From Pleurocapsa sp. FMAR1 (lineage in GTDB: Bacteria > Cyanobacteriota > Cyanobacteriia > Cyanobacteriales > Xenococcaceae), in the NCBI RefSeq assembly GCF_963665995.1, contig NZ_OY762512.1, positions 4,960,001 through 5,024,000 on the forward strand: a DNA stretch of 64,000 bases, in the 5' to 3' direction. Below are positions 8,537 to 18,027 of the stretch, one piece after another. Each line of letters starts with the position of its first letter. The first letter of the stretch is position 1. The notes under the pieces were generated by a model that worked only from the letters and a program-made list of their open reading frames with translations, ran no database searches and was not told the DNA's origin. The position numbers and the translations under genes are program-made.

Positions 8537-9886
8537 CTAAACTTTGCTGTGTTCAGACTGTTGAATAATAGTTCGTGGCGGAATTGAAATTGGTTTTTGT
8601 TTTTTTCGACCTATTATTGCTAGCTTTTCTAAAGGCGTTAAACCAGACTCAACCTGTTTGGGTATACACTCGTATAAAATTTCAATCTGGTCATTGTTAA
8701 CAAAAATCTTAAAATAATTAAGTTGAAAAGAAGGATAGTAAACTGCTGGCAGAAATCGAAAAATAGAAGAAATCCGCTTCAGTTTTTTGAGCCAGCTACC
8801 AGTATTGAGGACATAGCGATCGCCTGAATCAGAGTCTTTACCGTCTATCTTAGTTAACGAAGGTTGATGAGTATGTCCGTATACAAAAGCAAAAACATCT
8901 TTGTCTTGTTCAAAAACCTGCTGTGCAGCTTGAAGATAGTAGCTTTGTTTGTGAATTTTTAGACCTTTTTTACCTTTATAGCCATATCGACGCAAAGTTT
9001 TTTTGATATCTCTAAACACAAACGATAAAGGAATTAATACTAAAATTAAGCTTCCAAGAAATAGCGTATCAATAAATAAAACTAGGTTTACCGTAAAATC
9101 TAAAGCTTTACCTGCAAAACCAAAATTGTGTAAAAATGCTAGCCAGGGTTTGGAGAAAAAGCCACTGGTAACAATTCCTGCTCGTTCTAAGATGGCACTA
9201 ATTAATATAAAAGCACTGACGCTGAGCAATAGCAAAAAAGGTAATAAAATCCAGCGCAACCAAAGACTCATCTCTTTGTAAAAATAATTAGAAAAAAACC
9301 AGTAGGGAATTTGCTCATTGGGATATACTGATTCGATATCTTTGAGCCAGCGATATTTGCCCAAGCGTGACCTTTCTACTAACCCATCTACAATTTGGCT
9401 AACAATATAGTAACCAATAGGAGTAACATGAGGATTACCGAAATCAGCAATTCGATTAAAGCTATCGTGCTGATTACCATGTTCGAGCCAGATGGTTTTT
9501 CCCTGTATCTGGCGAGTAATAACTTCTTTGGCTTCTAAATTAATATTGTACGCTTGAAGCGTTTGTTTAAATTCAGCATAACAAGCGAGTTCGTAATCAT
9601 GATTTCCTGGCAACAGAGTAATTTTGATGCTTTCACCTGTACGTTTAAACTGCTCAAACAATCTCGGATGTTGCTCAATAATAATTTCTAGTTTTTCTGT
9701 GGGTGAAGTGCGCGTCATCTCCCAAAAGCTAAAGGCATCACCGACGATAATTAACTCGGTAGAATTGGTTTTGCTTTCTAAAAGCTGCAAAAAATCAATT
9801 AATTCGGTTTCAAAATCACAAACTGTTAAATTTCCCTCACCACCAATGTGAAGGTCACTGATAAAATAATATTCTGGACTAATCAT
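8537..9886 (-). CDS. Membrane-inserted calcineurin-like metallophosphoesterase
   Basis: 449 residues. The metal-binding motifs are in canonical order: D11/H13 (SDLHIGG), D50 (GDAFSFW), GNHD (94-97), EHGNQHD (135-141) and GHTH (337-340). Between the fourth and fifth motifs lies an insertion with two hydrophobic helices (about 212-232 and 264-291), so the catalytic domain is split by a membrane hairpin. LpxH-like and UDP-diacylglucosamine hydrolases share the motifs but lack this insert. It is the last gene of a likely minus-strand cluster with sbcD and a small membrane protein. Substrate unknown. Confidence 0.8.
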   Translation of the reverse strand: MISPEYYFISDLHIGGEGNLTVCDFETELIDFLQLLESKTNSTELIIVGDAFSFWEMTRTSPTEKLEIIIEQHPRLFEQFKRTGESIKITLLPGNHDYELACYAEFKQTLQAYNINLEAKEVITRQIQGKTIWLEHGNQHDSFNRIADFGNPHVTPIGYYIVSQIVDGLVERSRLGKYRWLKDIESVYPNEQIPYWFFSNYFYKEMSLWLRWILLPFLLLLSVSAFILISAILERAGIVTSGFFSKPWLAFLHNFGFAGKALDFTVNLVLFIDTLFLGSLILVLIPLSFVFRDIKKTLRRYGYKGKKGLKIHKQSYYLQAAQQVFEQDKDVFAFVYGHTHQPSLTKIDGKDSDSGDRYVLNTGSWLKKLKRISSIFRFLPAVYYPSFQLNYFKIFVNNDQIEILYECIPKQVESGLTPLEKLAIIGRKKQKPISIPPRTIIQQSEHSKV

Positions 9887-9957
9887 TTAGATGATTATGA
9901 CTGACTATACTTAATTTGTTAACAAATTTCTCACTCTTTAGTTATGTCATAAAAAGA

Positions 9958-10317
9958 CTATATATTCCACAGAATAATAATTAAAAAAGTAGACAACGCC
10001 AAAGCAAAAAGAAGTGCCTTTGCTGTTTGCTTACTAATCATGCCAATAATGATAATGAGCGTGAAGGCAATCAAAACAACGCCAAAATCGATTAGATGTT
10101 CCGCTCCATAATCAATCATAGAATCTTGTGGCGATCGTTGGGGCTGTTCTACCTGAGCAATAATTAATTGCGGTTGTAATTGAAAAGACGTTATTTTAGT
10201 CAATTGATTACACTTTGTTTTTGAGTGTACTGTTGCTGAGGCGAAGGCGGAGTTGTTTGCCATACTGCTATTGAACCAGTAATTAAGGCGATCGCATTTA
10301 TTTTGATCAACGGTCAA
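9958..10317 (-). CDS. Small two-helix membrane protein, unknown function
   Basis: Up to 119 residues. Two hydrophobic helices in the last 50 residues (DFGVVLIAFTLIIIIGMI and ALLFALALSTFLIIILW) enclose a short SKQTAKA loop. The start is unclear: the longest frame begins at a TTG only 3 bases from an AAAGGAG sequence, ATG alternatives lie at residues 19 and 67, and the N-terminal half is low in recognisable structure. The mature protein may be only about 55-80 residues. It lies 32 bases downstream of sbcD and upstream of the metallophosphoesterase, suggesting one transcript. Not recognised. Confidence 0.5.
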   Translation of the reverse strand: MTVDQNKCDRLNYWFNSSMANNSAFASATVHSKTKCNQLTKITSFQLQPQLIIAQVEQPQRSPQDSMIDYGAEHLIDFGVVLIAFTLIIIIGMISKQTAKALLFALALSTFLIIILWNI

Positions 10318-10349
10318 TTACTCCTTTCTTTGGCGATCGCGAATTTAGG

Positions 10350-11567
10350 TTACGCATTGAGCAAAGTTGAGGCTGCCTCTAATAAATCTTGTCGAATATC
10401 TTGAAGATCCTCGCGATTATTTAGATAGGTAGTCAATGCCTCTATCGGGTCAAGAGTATTGCCTACGCCTAATTCTGGCAAACGAGGGCGGGCTAGCTGG
10501 CTAACTAATTCTGGACGAATACTGTGGCTATGGGCAGCTTGTAAAGCTCGATCTATAGCAGAAGTGTTGATTACGTCCAACTGTTGCGATCGCAATTTAT
10601 AGATCAGACGCACCACTTTATCGGTAATTTCTTGTTTGGCGATCGCACTTAAAACGGCTTCTAAAGGATCTTCTGTCTTAGAAACATCTATTTCAATAGT
10701 CAAAAAAGGGCGCGCTGGGAGGGTACAAAATTGCCAGTCTACTTTTTCTGGTTCAATTTCTAGTAAGACATAGCCCTTGTCTTCTTTCTCTTCACTAAAA
10801 TCAACTCGCTCAATACTGCCAGGATAGACAACAGGAGGATCGTTACTGGGGTTTAGATTTTGATGTTTGTGAACATGACCTAAAGCTACGTAGTCAAATT
10901 CTGGACGAATTAACATCGACATGGGAATTGTAAAGCCTTTACCCACTGCTAAAAATTTCTCCGCCCCTAAATTTGCCCTATCTGCCATTAAGTGAGCAAG
11001 TAAAATAGTTGGTAGCTGCGGATCTAAACCGCGTATTTCCCCTTCTAAGACTGGCTGCAATTTTTGGATCAGCATTTCATTCACTTCAGCTAGTGCTAAT
11101 CCTTCTGTTTCGGGGCGAGTTAGTAAAGTAGAACGATTTAACCAAGGAAGAGTAATGATTTGAATTTCGCCACTGCGAGTAGCCAGACGATGAGTAGTAA
11201 TGGTATCACCAACAATAAACCCTGGCACTACCAAAGTACGATAAATCGATAAGCTAGCACCACCACTACCTTGAGAATGCTGATCGTGATTGCCTACTAA
11301 TAAAACTGCGGGTATTTGAGCATCAGCCAAACGTCTAAACTGACTAGCAAAAGCCTCATGAACATAAGGCGGAGGCGTAGCATCAGGAAAAGCATCGCCA
11401 CCAAACAATACTATGTCTACAGGCTCTTGTATGGCTCTGTCTATGCAGATACGAAGAGTATTTACAAAGTCTTCTAATCTGGTATTGATTCCTGTTTCGG
11501 GGTTGATTTTGCCATGAGAAAAACCACTGCCGATATGAATATCTGATAAGTGAAGAACTTTAACCAT
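10350..11567 (-). CDS. sbcD: SbcD/Mre11-type DNA repair exonuclease
   Basis: 405 residues. Mre11-type phosphoesterase motifs are present: LHLSDIHIG (D9, H11), LFGGDAF, VGNHDQH, LLAHLMAD and ALGHVHKH. A C-terminal cap region follows. SbcD forms the nuclease subunit of SbcCD, which opens hairpins and processes DNA ends. The ATPase sbcC is not adjacent, a common arrangement in cyanobacteria. The protein starts directly before the first motif, which supports the ATG. It heads a minus-strand cluster with the small membrane protein and the metallophosphoesterase. Confidence 0.85.
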   Translation of the reverse strand: MVKVLHLSDIHIGSGFSHGKINPETGINTRLEDFVNTLRICIDRAIQEPVDIVLFGGDAFPDATPPPYVHEAFASQFRRLADAQIPAVLLVGNHDQHSQGSGGASLSIYRTLVVPGFIVGDTITTHRLATRSGEIQIITLPWLNRSTLLTRPETEGLALAEVNEMLIQKLQPVLEGEIRGLDPQLPTILLAHLMADRANLGAEKFLAVGKGFTIPMSMLIRPEFDYVALGHVHKHQNLNPSNDPPVVYPGSIERVDFSEEKEDKGYVLLEIEPEKVDWQFCTLPARPFLTIEIDVSKTEDPLEAVLSAIAKQEITDKVVRLIYKLRSQQLDVINTSAIDRALQAAHSHSIRPELVSQLARPRLPELGVGNTLDPIEALTTYLNNREDLQDIRQDLLEAASTLLNA

Positions 11568-11742
11568 AAGAACAAAATTATTTGTCTGTTAGACATTTTG
11601 CTTTAGTTTAGGATAATACCTTTTATTTCGCCATAGCTATTAATTCAATTTAATCGCTCATATTCTTCTGAGATAATTCTCAACTTTTTTGGGAATTATA
11701 GATACAAAAACAATTATCTTTAAATTAGATTAATTACTATTT

Positions 11743-12135
11743 TTGGCGTTTTTTAGCAGGACTATTTTATTCTCGCAAGTCAAAAATCATCTGGAATTTA
11801 AACAGCAAACTTTAGCGGAAATTACCAGATTGCGATCGCGTGCTATGTCTGGAGAAGTCGGCACAGAGCGACGACTAAGTATAAAAAATCAAATCTCCCG
11901 CAGCATCGGTAATATTATGGCGTTGATTAAAAATCACCCCAAATTAAAATTTAATCAGCACGTTACTCAACTACTAGAATCATTAAACGAAACCGAAGAA
12001 CAAATTTCTGCTGCTAGACTTCATAATGCTGCGATGACTGATTATAACAATGCCTTAGAAATGTTTCTTAGTAATATTGTGGCAAGCTATATGAGATATC
12101 AATTCTTTCACCTGGGTAGTTATGGCAATTCTTAA
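11743..12135 (+). pseudogene. LemA-family fragment lacking the membrane anchor
   Basis: 130 codons. Residues 20-125 fit the C-terminal two-thirds of LemA: a helix with EITRLRSRAM, then IGNIMALIKNHPKLKFN, LNETEEQISAARLHNA, and the conserved YNNALEMFLSNIVAS. Intact LemA proteins are about 180-200 residues with an N-terminal TM helix and a LIPNLVETV-type segment; both are missing. The frame opens just after a stop, and its only early start is a TTG; the first ATG is residue 35. No N-terminal LemA sequence is visible upstream in any frame. A truncated remnant is the likeliest reading, though a divergent short protein is possible. Confidence 0.5.
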
Positions 12136-12160
12136 ATATCTTTGATATAAGTAGCTAAGT

Positions 12161-12196
12161 TTAATCAGCTAAATACAAAACTATCTAGCTGATTTA
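12161..12196. terminator. Hairpin between convergent genes
   Basis: AATCAGCTA (12163-12171) pairs with TAGCTGATT (12186-12194), with partly matching flanks. It lies between the LemA fragment (plus) and dapL (minus) and could serve both. Confidence 0.4.
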
Positions 12197-12206
12197 ATAA
12201 ATCTAA

Positions 12207-13442
12207 CTAAGCTTTAAATTTTTCGGTAATTCTTTTCATTGCCTCGTTAACGTTTTCTCGGCTGTTAAATGCAGAGATCCGAAAATAGCCTTCACCTGCT
12301 GCACCAAAACCAGATCCAGGTGTACCGACTACGTTGCAGTTCAATAGTAATTTATCAAAGAAATCCCAGCTAGACAATCCGTCGGGAGTTTTTACCCATA
12401 CATAGGGGGCATTTATGCCGCCATATACTTCAATTCCTGCTGCGGTTAGCTTTTCGCGAATGATTTTGCCATTTTCTAAATAGAAGCTGATTAATTCTTT
12501 AATTTGTTCTTGTCCAGCTTGAGAATAAACTGCCTCCGCGCCTCTTTGAACAATATAAGAAACACCGTTAAACTTAGTTGCCTGACGACGATTCCAAAGT
12601 TGCCAAAGTTTAACCTCAGTACCATCAGCAGCCTTGCCTATTAGGTTTTGGGGAACAACCGTAAAGGCGCAACGAGTACCAGTAAAACCAGCATTTTTAG
12701 AAAAAGAACGAAACTCGATCGCGCAGTCTTTTGCCCCTTCTATTTCATAAATGGAGTGGGGTAAATCTGGATCGATAATATATGCTTCGTAGGCTGCGTC
12801 AAATAAAATCAACGAGTCATGCTTTTTGGCATAATCTACCCAAGCTTTGAGGTGTTCTTTGGTAGCGGTTGCGCCAGTAGGATTATTGGGAAAACAAAGA
12901 TAGATTAAGTCTACTTTTTCTGTGGGAATCTCAGCCGTAAAGTTATTATCAGCACTAATAGGCAAGTAAACTAAGCCTTCATACTTGCCGTCTTCGCTGA
13001 CTTCTCCTGTATGTCCTGCCATAACGTTAGTGTCAACGTATACGGGATATACAGGATCGGTAACGGCAATTTTGTTATCGTTGCCAAAAATATCAAGAAT
13101 ATTACCGCAATCGCATTTAGAACCGTCTGAGATAAAGATTTCGGACGCATCTATATCACAACCGCGTGATTGAAAGTCATGTTCAGCGATTTTGTCTCTT
13201 AACCAAAGATATCCCTGTTCTGGACCATAACCTTGGAAGGTGGCGCGATCGCCCATTTCATGAGTTGCTTTAATAATTGCATCCCGACAGGCTGCGGGCA
13301 AAGGTTCGGTAACGTCTCCAATACCTAGCTTGATAATCGGTGCATCGGGATTATCTGCTGCATAAGCACTAACTCTTCTTGCAATTTCTGGGAATAAATA
13401 TCCTGCTTTGAGCTTGAGGTAATTATCGTTAATTGTTGCCAT
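12207..13442 (-). CDS. dapL: LL-diaminopimelate aminotransferase
   Basis: 411 residues from the ATG at 13442, which gives the family-typical start [21 protein letters not shown] longer frame from 13466 adds eight unlikely residues. Fold-type I PLP enzyme: [31 protein letters not shown] and the PLP-lysine segment [12 protein letters not shown] are all present. DapL converts tetrahydrodipicolinate directly to LL-diaminopimelate, the lysine/peptidoglycan route used by cyanobacteria and plants. It pairs metabolically with lysA at about 20 kb. Confidence 0.96.
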   Translation of the reverse strand: MATINDNYLKLKAGYLFPEIARRVSAYAADNPDAPIIKLGIGDVTEPLPAACRDAIIKATHEMGDRATFQGYGPEQGYLWLRDKIAEHDFQSRGCDIDASEIFISDGSKCDCGNILDIFGNDNKIAVTDPVYPVYVDTNVMAGHTGEVSEDGKYEGLVYLPISADNNFTAEIPTEKVDLIYLCFPNNPTGATATKEHLKAWVDYAKKHDSLILFDAAYEAYIIDPDLPHSIYEIEGAKDCAIEFRSFSKNAGFTGTRCAFTVVPQNLIGKAADGTEVKLWQLWNRRQATKFNGVSYIVQRGAEAVYSQAGQEQIKELISFYLENGKIIREKLTAAGIEVYGGINAPYVWVKTPDGLSSWDFFDKLLLNCNVVGTPGSGFGAAGEGYFRISAFNSRENVNEAMKRITEKFKA

Positions 13443-13638
13443 TGATTTTTTTGCTACAAACGCCACTTAATCAAGCTTACTGTTATCTGGTAAGTTAATG
13501 AATACCTTATTTAACAAAAGCTTTTAGCTGTTAGCTAAACAGGTTTAAGTCCCTTTTTGTGTCTTAAAGAGACGAATTTTAAACAGCACAACAAATATAT
13601 GTCAGAGGTCTAATCTGTGACTTTTGAAAAATTATAAA

Positions 13639-13668
13639 TAAAAAAGGGTTCAGCTTGCTAAACCCTCT
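13639..13668 (-). terminator. Rho-independent-type terminator, minus strand
   Basis: Read on the minus strand, AGGGTTTAGC and GCTGAACCCT form a stem followed by a run of T (TTTTTTATTT). It lies downstream of the small minus-strand frames at 13.7-14.0 kb and of the alpha/beta hydrolase gene, and could terminate that transcript. Confidence 0.6.
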
Positions 13669-13731
13669 CAATACTTAAATTATAATTTTAGTTGCTTAAA
13701 GATTCTTAATCTCCAGCGATCGGGCTTTTGT

Positions 13732-14102
13732 CTAGAGATGAAGATATTTTGCTTCTGCTTCTAGCTGTTTGACTAATTTTTCGTTTCCGTTAGCTCTAGC
13801 AGCTTCTAAGTCGTACATCTAAGCTTTTTCTCATGCTCTCGCGGTGGCTGCGACTAGCGTTCTTTTAGTATGTCTTGACGTTTATTGTTCATCGTGGACT
13901 TTATATCTGATAAAAAATCGTGTACGCTAAATGGTTGGATATATAAGATAGCATTTTTGCCAGCATAAACACTACCAATCATTAAATCTTTATAGACTAT
14001 TAACAAATTGGTATTGCTTACTATGAGGAATGGAAGAAAAGCGATCGCACATTAGAAGATTTTGCTAAAAGTGTCGATCAAATCGTTTGCCTACAAGAAT
14101 AA
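13732..14102. other. Decayed spacer with short broken reading frames
   Basis: The 13467-14134 spacer contains three short protein-like stretches. On the minus strand, a 42-codon frame (13854-13982) begins MIGSVYAGKNAILYIQ, and a 28-codon frame (13732-13818) begins MYDLEAARANGNEKLVKQLE; stops and a shift separate them. On the plus strand, 14004-14102 encodes GIAYYEEWKKSDRTLEDFAK without a start codon. They look like remnants of small genes rather than active ones. None was recognised. A 20-base GC-rich segment at about 13839-13858 separates the two minus-strand frames. Confidence 0.35.
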
Positions 14103-14134
14103 GTATTAGCACGATAGCCACAGACACTACGTAA

Positions 14135-15145
14135 CTATCGTGCTAGTAATTCTTTGATGTTGCGATCGATAAACTCAGTATCAACCGAATTAATACCGCC
14201 GCCAGCAAAATGACCCCAAATCGAAGGAATAGCGATAAACTCGGCATTCGGCATCTGCTTTACTTCATATTCATTATCTTCTGGGGGAAAGTAGAGGTCG
14301 GTTTCCCCTGGCATCACGGTCGCTTTAGCTTTAATGGCTGCCAATGCTCGCTCAAAATTGCCTTCAAATCCTGGCGTGTTGCCAATATTGCCGTTTTGCC
14401 AAGTCCATAGCATAGCTAAAAGATTGTTGGCATCCTTACGCAGAAAAAAGCCTTCCCAAAAAGCTACCAAAAAATCTTCAAGGGATGAATATCCCATCTG
14501 AAGATACACCTTTTGGCGATAGAAAGCCTGGGATAACCCCCAACCAGCATAAACTCGACCGACAGCCCTCAATCCTTTATTGGGTTGTTGCTCGTACCAT
14601 CCTTCTTGCCAAGCTACATCAGTTTGAATCGCAACTTTTACCCCTTCTAAAAAGACAATATTATGCAAGCTAGTTTTAGCAGAACCACAAAAAGGAAAGA
14701 TGCGTTCGACCATTTCTGGATAGCTGACTCCCCACTGGTAGGTTTGTCCTGCTCCCATCGACCAGCCAGTAACTAAAGCAATCTTCTCGATGCCAAACTC
14801 TTCTGTAACTAAACGCTGTTGTGCCACAACGTTGTCATAGAAAGTTACGTGAGGAAATCTAGCGCGGTCATAAGGAGGGGGAGTATTACTAGGTGAAGAA
14901 GATAAACCATTCCCGAACATATTAGGAATAATAATAAAGTATTTTTGAGGATCGAGTGCCATACCCTCCCCAATCAGCCATTCGTTGTCGTAATGTTGCC
15001 CAGAATACCAAGTCGGATAAACAATAACGTTGCTTTTATCGGCGTTAAGAGTACCATAAGTTTTGTATGCCAATTTGGCATCTCGTAACGTCGCTCCCGA
15101 CTGAAGAGTAACCTGTTCAAGATCGAAGATTTTATAATCAAGCAT
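14135..15145 (-). CDS. Alpha/beta hydrolase, homoserine acetyltransferase (MetX)-like
   Basis: 336 residues from the ATG at 15145, chosen because GGAG lies 9 bases upstream; in-frame ATGs at 15160 and 15169 are alternatives. The nucleophile elbow is GWSMGAG (Ser about 129), and the acid and base are likely D in PGETDLYF and H in WGHFAGG. The overall pattern (YPTWYSG, IIPNMFGNGLSSSP) matches MetX-like hydrolases. True MetX uses homoserine, but many relatives are hydrolases of unknown substrate. It follows the aliphatic amidase gene by 64 bases on the same strand, suggesting a joint catabolic role. An 11-bp hairpin (14107-14117 with 14135-14145) overlaps its stop codon. Confidence 0.8.
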   Translation of the reverse strand: MLDYKIFDLEQVTLQSGATLRDAKLAYKTYGTLNADKSNVIVYPTWYSGQHYDNEWLIGEGMALDPQKYFIIIPNMFGNGLSSSPSNTPPPYDRARFPHVTFYDNVVAQQRLVTEEFGIEKIALVTGWSMGAGQTYQWGVSYPEMVERIFPFCGSAKTSLHNIVFLEGVKVAIQTDVAWQEGWYEQQPNKGLRAVGRVYAGWGLSQAFYRQKVYLQMGYSSLEDFLVAFWEGFFLRKDANNLLAMLWTWQNGNIGNTPGFEGNFERALAAIKAKATVMPGETDLYFPPEDNEYEVKQMPNAEFIAIPSIWGHFAGGGINSVDTEFIDRNIKELLAR

Positions 15146-15209
15146 TGGTTGACTCTCCATTGGTCGCAAAATATTTAGCCGACTGGAATTTTGTCTAAAT
15201 AGTGAGGCT

Positions 15210-16304
15210 CTAGACTAAGCTGGGTTCTGATTTTGTTTCTAGCTGTGGCATTGGCTCTAACTGTGCTGGAGCTTCTGTAGCTGCTGTTGGTATTCCTTCG
15301 ATGGGACATTCCTCTGTACCGACGGTAGAGCGTGTAATATTCTCTGCCGTTTCTTTGGCTTTTTGGGGGTCTAGTACCCAATCGCGATAAAAATCAAAGG
15401 GACAGGTTTGTACGCCTTCTGAACCTTCTCCAGAGTTAATCAAACCAGTGTAGCCACGGTGCATTAACTTAAATATATGGTTTTGGGATTGAGCATTAGC
15501 GCGGAAGTCGCGGATAGAAAATTTAGAAAGAGTGGCATACTGTACGCCGTTTTCTTCTTCGCCACATTCCCCTAAAGTACGTCCGTCAAAACCGACAATT
15601 GCCGAGTGTCCGAAATAGCTATATACCCCGTCAAAGCCAGAAGCATTAGCAACCGCTACGTAGGTATTATTCATCCATGCCATCGCTTTGGACACAATAA
15701 TCTGCTGTTCTTTAGCTGGATACATATACCCCTGACAGCGTACAATCAGTTCTGCACCCTTCATGGTACAATCGCGCCAAATTTCAGGATAATTGCCGTC
15801 GTCGCAAATAATCAAGCTGATTTTTAGTCCTTTTGGTCCCTCTGAAACATAAGTATTATTTCCTGGATACCAGCCTTCAATGGGACACCAAGGCATAATC
15901 TTACGATACTTTTGGACGATTTCGCCCTCGTCGTTCATTAAGATTAAAGTGTTATAAGGAACTTTTGTTGGATGCTCTTCGTGTCTTTCCCCTGTCAGGG
16001 AAAAAACTCCCCAAACCTTATTTCGCTTACAGGCTGCTGCAAAAATTGCGGTTTCTTCTCCAGGAATAACGGCAGCTGTATCCATCATTTCCTGGCGATC
16101 GTACATAATACCGTGAGTTGAATATTCGGGAAAGATAACCAAGTCCATTCCTGGTAATCCTACTTTCATCCCGTCAATCATTTCGGCAATTTTATGACAG
16201 TTGGCTGTGACCTCTGTTTTAGTGTGGAGACGAGGCATTTTATAGTTAACAACTGCTACGCCAACAGCATCTTTACTAGAAGAAATATCTCCGTGAAAAG
16301 CCAT
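15210..16304 (-). CDS. amiE: Aliphatic amidase
   Basis: 364 residues. Very close to Pseudomonas-type AmiE throughout (HGDISSS near the start, [19 protein letters not shown]). The nitrilase-superfamily triad is E60, K135 (YRKIMPW) and C167 ([10 protein letters not shown]). It hydrolyses short aliphatic amides to the acid plus ammonia in the cytoplasm. The start is backed by AGGAG about 9 bases upstream. The C-terminal 20 residues form a Pro/Glu-rich tail. It lies upstream of the alpha/beta hydrolase gene on the same strand. Formamidase (AmiF) is a close relative but differs at the N-terminus. Confidence 0.93.
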   Translation of the reverse strand: MAFHGDISSSKDAVGVAVVNYKMPRLHTKTEVTANCHKIAEMIDGMKVGLPGMDLVIFPEYSTHGIMYDRQEMMDTAAVIPGEETAIFAAACKRNKVWGVFSLTGERHEEHPTKVPYNTLILMNDEGEIVQKYRKIMPWCPIEGWYPGNNTYVSEGPKGLKISLIICDDGNYPEIWRDCTMKGAELIVRCQGYMYPAKEQQIIVSKAMAWMNNTYVAVANASGFDGVYSYFGHSAIVGFDGRTLGECGEEENGVQYATLSKFSIRDFRANAQSQNHIFKLMHRGYTGLINSGEGSEGVQTCPFDFYRDWVLDPQKAKETAENITRSTVGTEECPIEGIPTAATEAPAQLEPMPQLETKSEPSLV

Positions 16305-16580
16305 TTTTATTAACTCCTAATTTTTATTTAATTAATTTTTGAGCAAAATTTACTTTTTACAACCAATACAAAACATTCATTATTGCGATCGCCCGTTAAA
16401 CCCTGGCTTTGTCAATCGCACTCAAAACTAAATTGATATTTGGTGATAATGAACTTAATCTTTTCCCCTAGTAAGAGAATATCAACCATTGCCTAATAAT
16501 CCTGTAACTTCAGATACGAGATTGAAGAGTGTCAATAAATCGCAATAATAGACTAAAACCAAAATAAAAATTCCAAAATT

Positions 16581-17372
16581 ATGGCTTCAGGTAGCATTGT
16601 GACTTTGTTAACCGACTTTGGCGATCGCGATGTTTATGTCGGAGTTATGAAAGGAGCGATCGCAGCAGTCAACTCTCAACTGCAGGTAATCGATCTAACC
16701 CACCAAATTCCGCCACAAAATTTACTTGCAGCCAGATTTGCTTTATTAAATGCCTATCCCTATTTTCCATCTCAGACAGTTCACGTAGTGGTAGTCGATC
16801 CAGGAGTTGGTAGCAGTAGAAGAGGCGTAGCTATTGAACTAAGCAAAGGATATGTAATTTGTCCTGACAATGGTATCTGTAGCGGTATTTTAGAACTTGA
16901 TCGAGTTATTTCTGCTGTAGAGTTAACCAATCCTCAGTATTGGCGAGTATCAGATCCCAGCCACACTTTTCACGGCAGAGATATTTTTGCTCCTGTTGGC
17001 GCACACCTAGCTAATGGGGTTAAGATTCAAGAATTAGGTCAGGCAATCGATTCAGCTAGTTTAACTAAGCTAGATTTACCAACGCTAAGACAAACTCCTG
17101 AGCAAATTACTGGCTGTATTCAATATATAGATCATTTTGGCAATCTGATTACTAATATTCCTGGCAGTTTAGTTTTAGGAAAAACATGGCAGGTAGTTAT
17201 CCAGAATATTACGATTCATAAGGGCAAGACTTATAGCGATGTCAACCTAGGCGAAAATATAGCTATAGTTGGTAGTCATGGCTGGATAGAAATTGCGGTC
17301 AATGGCGCAAACGCTCAAGCAAAATTACAGCTTACCTGGCAAGATATAGTTCAAGTAAAAATAAGTTTTTAA
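16581..17372 (+). CDS. SAM hydroxide adenosyltransferase (DUF62/chlorinase-fold)
   Basis: 263 residues. Hallmarks are LLTDFGDRDVYVGVMKG (9-25), VVVDPGVGS, FHGRDIFAPVGA and the C-terminal-domain motif DHFGNLITN. The family splits S-adenosylmethionine with water to adenosine and methionine; the fluorinase and chlorinase are relatives. A halogenase would carry a distinctive active-site loop, and the RDIF motif fits the hydroxide enzyme. The next gene (DUF2301) starts 2 bases after its stop, so they are translated from one mRNA. Physiological role unknown. Confidence 0.9.
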   Translation: MASGSIVTLLTDFGDRDVYVGVMKGAIAAVNSQLQVIDLTHQIPPQNLLAARFALLNAYPYFPSQTVHVVVVDPGVGSSRRGVAIELSKGYVICPDNGICSGILELDRVISAVELTNPQYWRVSDPSHTFHGRDIFAPVGAHLANGVKIQELGQAIDSASLTKLDLPTLRQTPEQITGCIQYIDHFGNLITNIPGSLVLGKTWQVVIQNITIHKGKTYSDVNLGENIAIVGSHGWIEIAVNGANAQAKLQLTWQDIVQVKISF

Positions 17373-17374
17373 TT

Positions 17375-18019
17375 ATGATTGCTCTTTTAGACAAAGAACC
17401 CCAAACCTATAAAGGACAATTTGGCGATTATACTATTACCAAAAGCGATCGCCTAGAAGTAATTATCTATCGTGCAGGACTAGTTTTAGCAGCAGCTAGC
17501 TTTGCGATCGCCTCTAATCTTTTTTTTGCTCAAGGTAAGGCTGCTTTACCAGCTATCACACCCTTATTTGCCCTCTTTTCTTTAGGATTGGGTGTTAGCC
17601 TATTTTATATTCATATTTACATGAAGGCTTTGCATCAAGTCTTACAAGGATTTTGGCTAATTGGTACAGTTGCCACAATTGCGATCGCCACCCAGACCAA
17701 TGAACCTTTGGCACTATACATTTACAATCATCCTCTTACCCTATTTGGTACAGGCTTTACTTTTGCTGCTTTAACAGGAATCTTTTTTAAAGAAGCTTTT
17801 TGCTTTAATCGTCTGGAAACAAAGATTTTAACTCCTATTGTCCCCTTGTTGCTATTGGGACATATAGCAGGAATTATTCCTGTAGAAATGGAACAGACAT
17901 TACTAGGAGTCTGGTCAATCGGCTTTAGTGTCTTCGCTATTAGAAAAATGATTCAGGCGATCGACCCTGATATTGGCGACAAGTCTGTATTTGCATATCT
18001 CAAGCAACAAAACAGTTAG
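17375..18019 (+). CDS. DUF2301-family integral membrane protein
   Basis: 214 residues with about six hydrophobic helices (for example FAIASNLFFAQ, FALFSLGLGVSLFYIHI, GTGFTFAALTGIFF) and a soluble N-terminus of 30 residues. The layout and the segment FFKEAFCFNRLETKILTP match the cyanobacterial DUF2301 family of unknown function. It is translationally adjacent to the SAM adenosyltransferase. Its stop is only 8 bases from the stop of convergent uppS, leaving no room for a separate terminator. Confidence 0.75.
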   Translation: MIALLDKEPQTYKGQFGDYTITKSDRLEVIIYRAGLVLAAASFAIASNLFFAQGKAALPAITPLFALFSLGLGVSLFYIHIYMKALHQVLQGFWLIGTVATIAIATQTNEPLALYIYNHPLTLFGTGFTFAALTGIFFKEAFCFNRLETKILTPIVPLLLLGHIAGIIPVEMEQTLLGVWSIGFSVFAIRKMIQAIDPDIGDKSVFAYLKQQNS

Positions 18020-18027
18020 TCGCTTGC

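Noticed and set aside
16581-17372. Fluorinase or chlorinase
   Set aside because: The motifs fit the common hydroxide adenosyltransferase, and there is no halometabolite gene neighbourhood.
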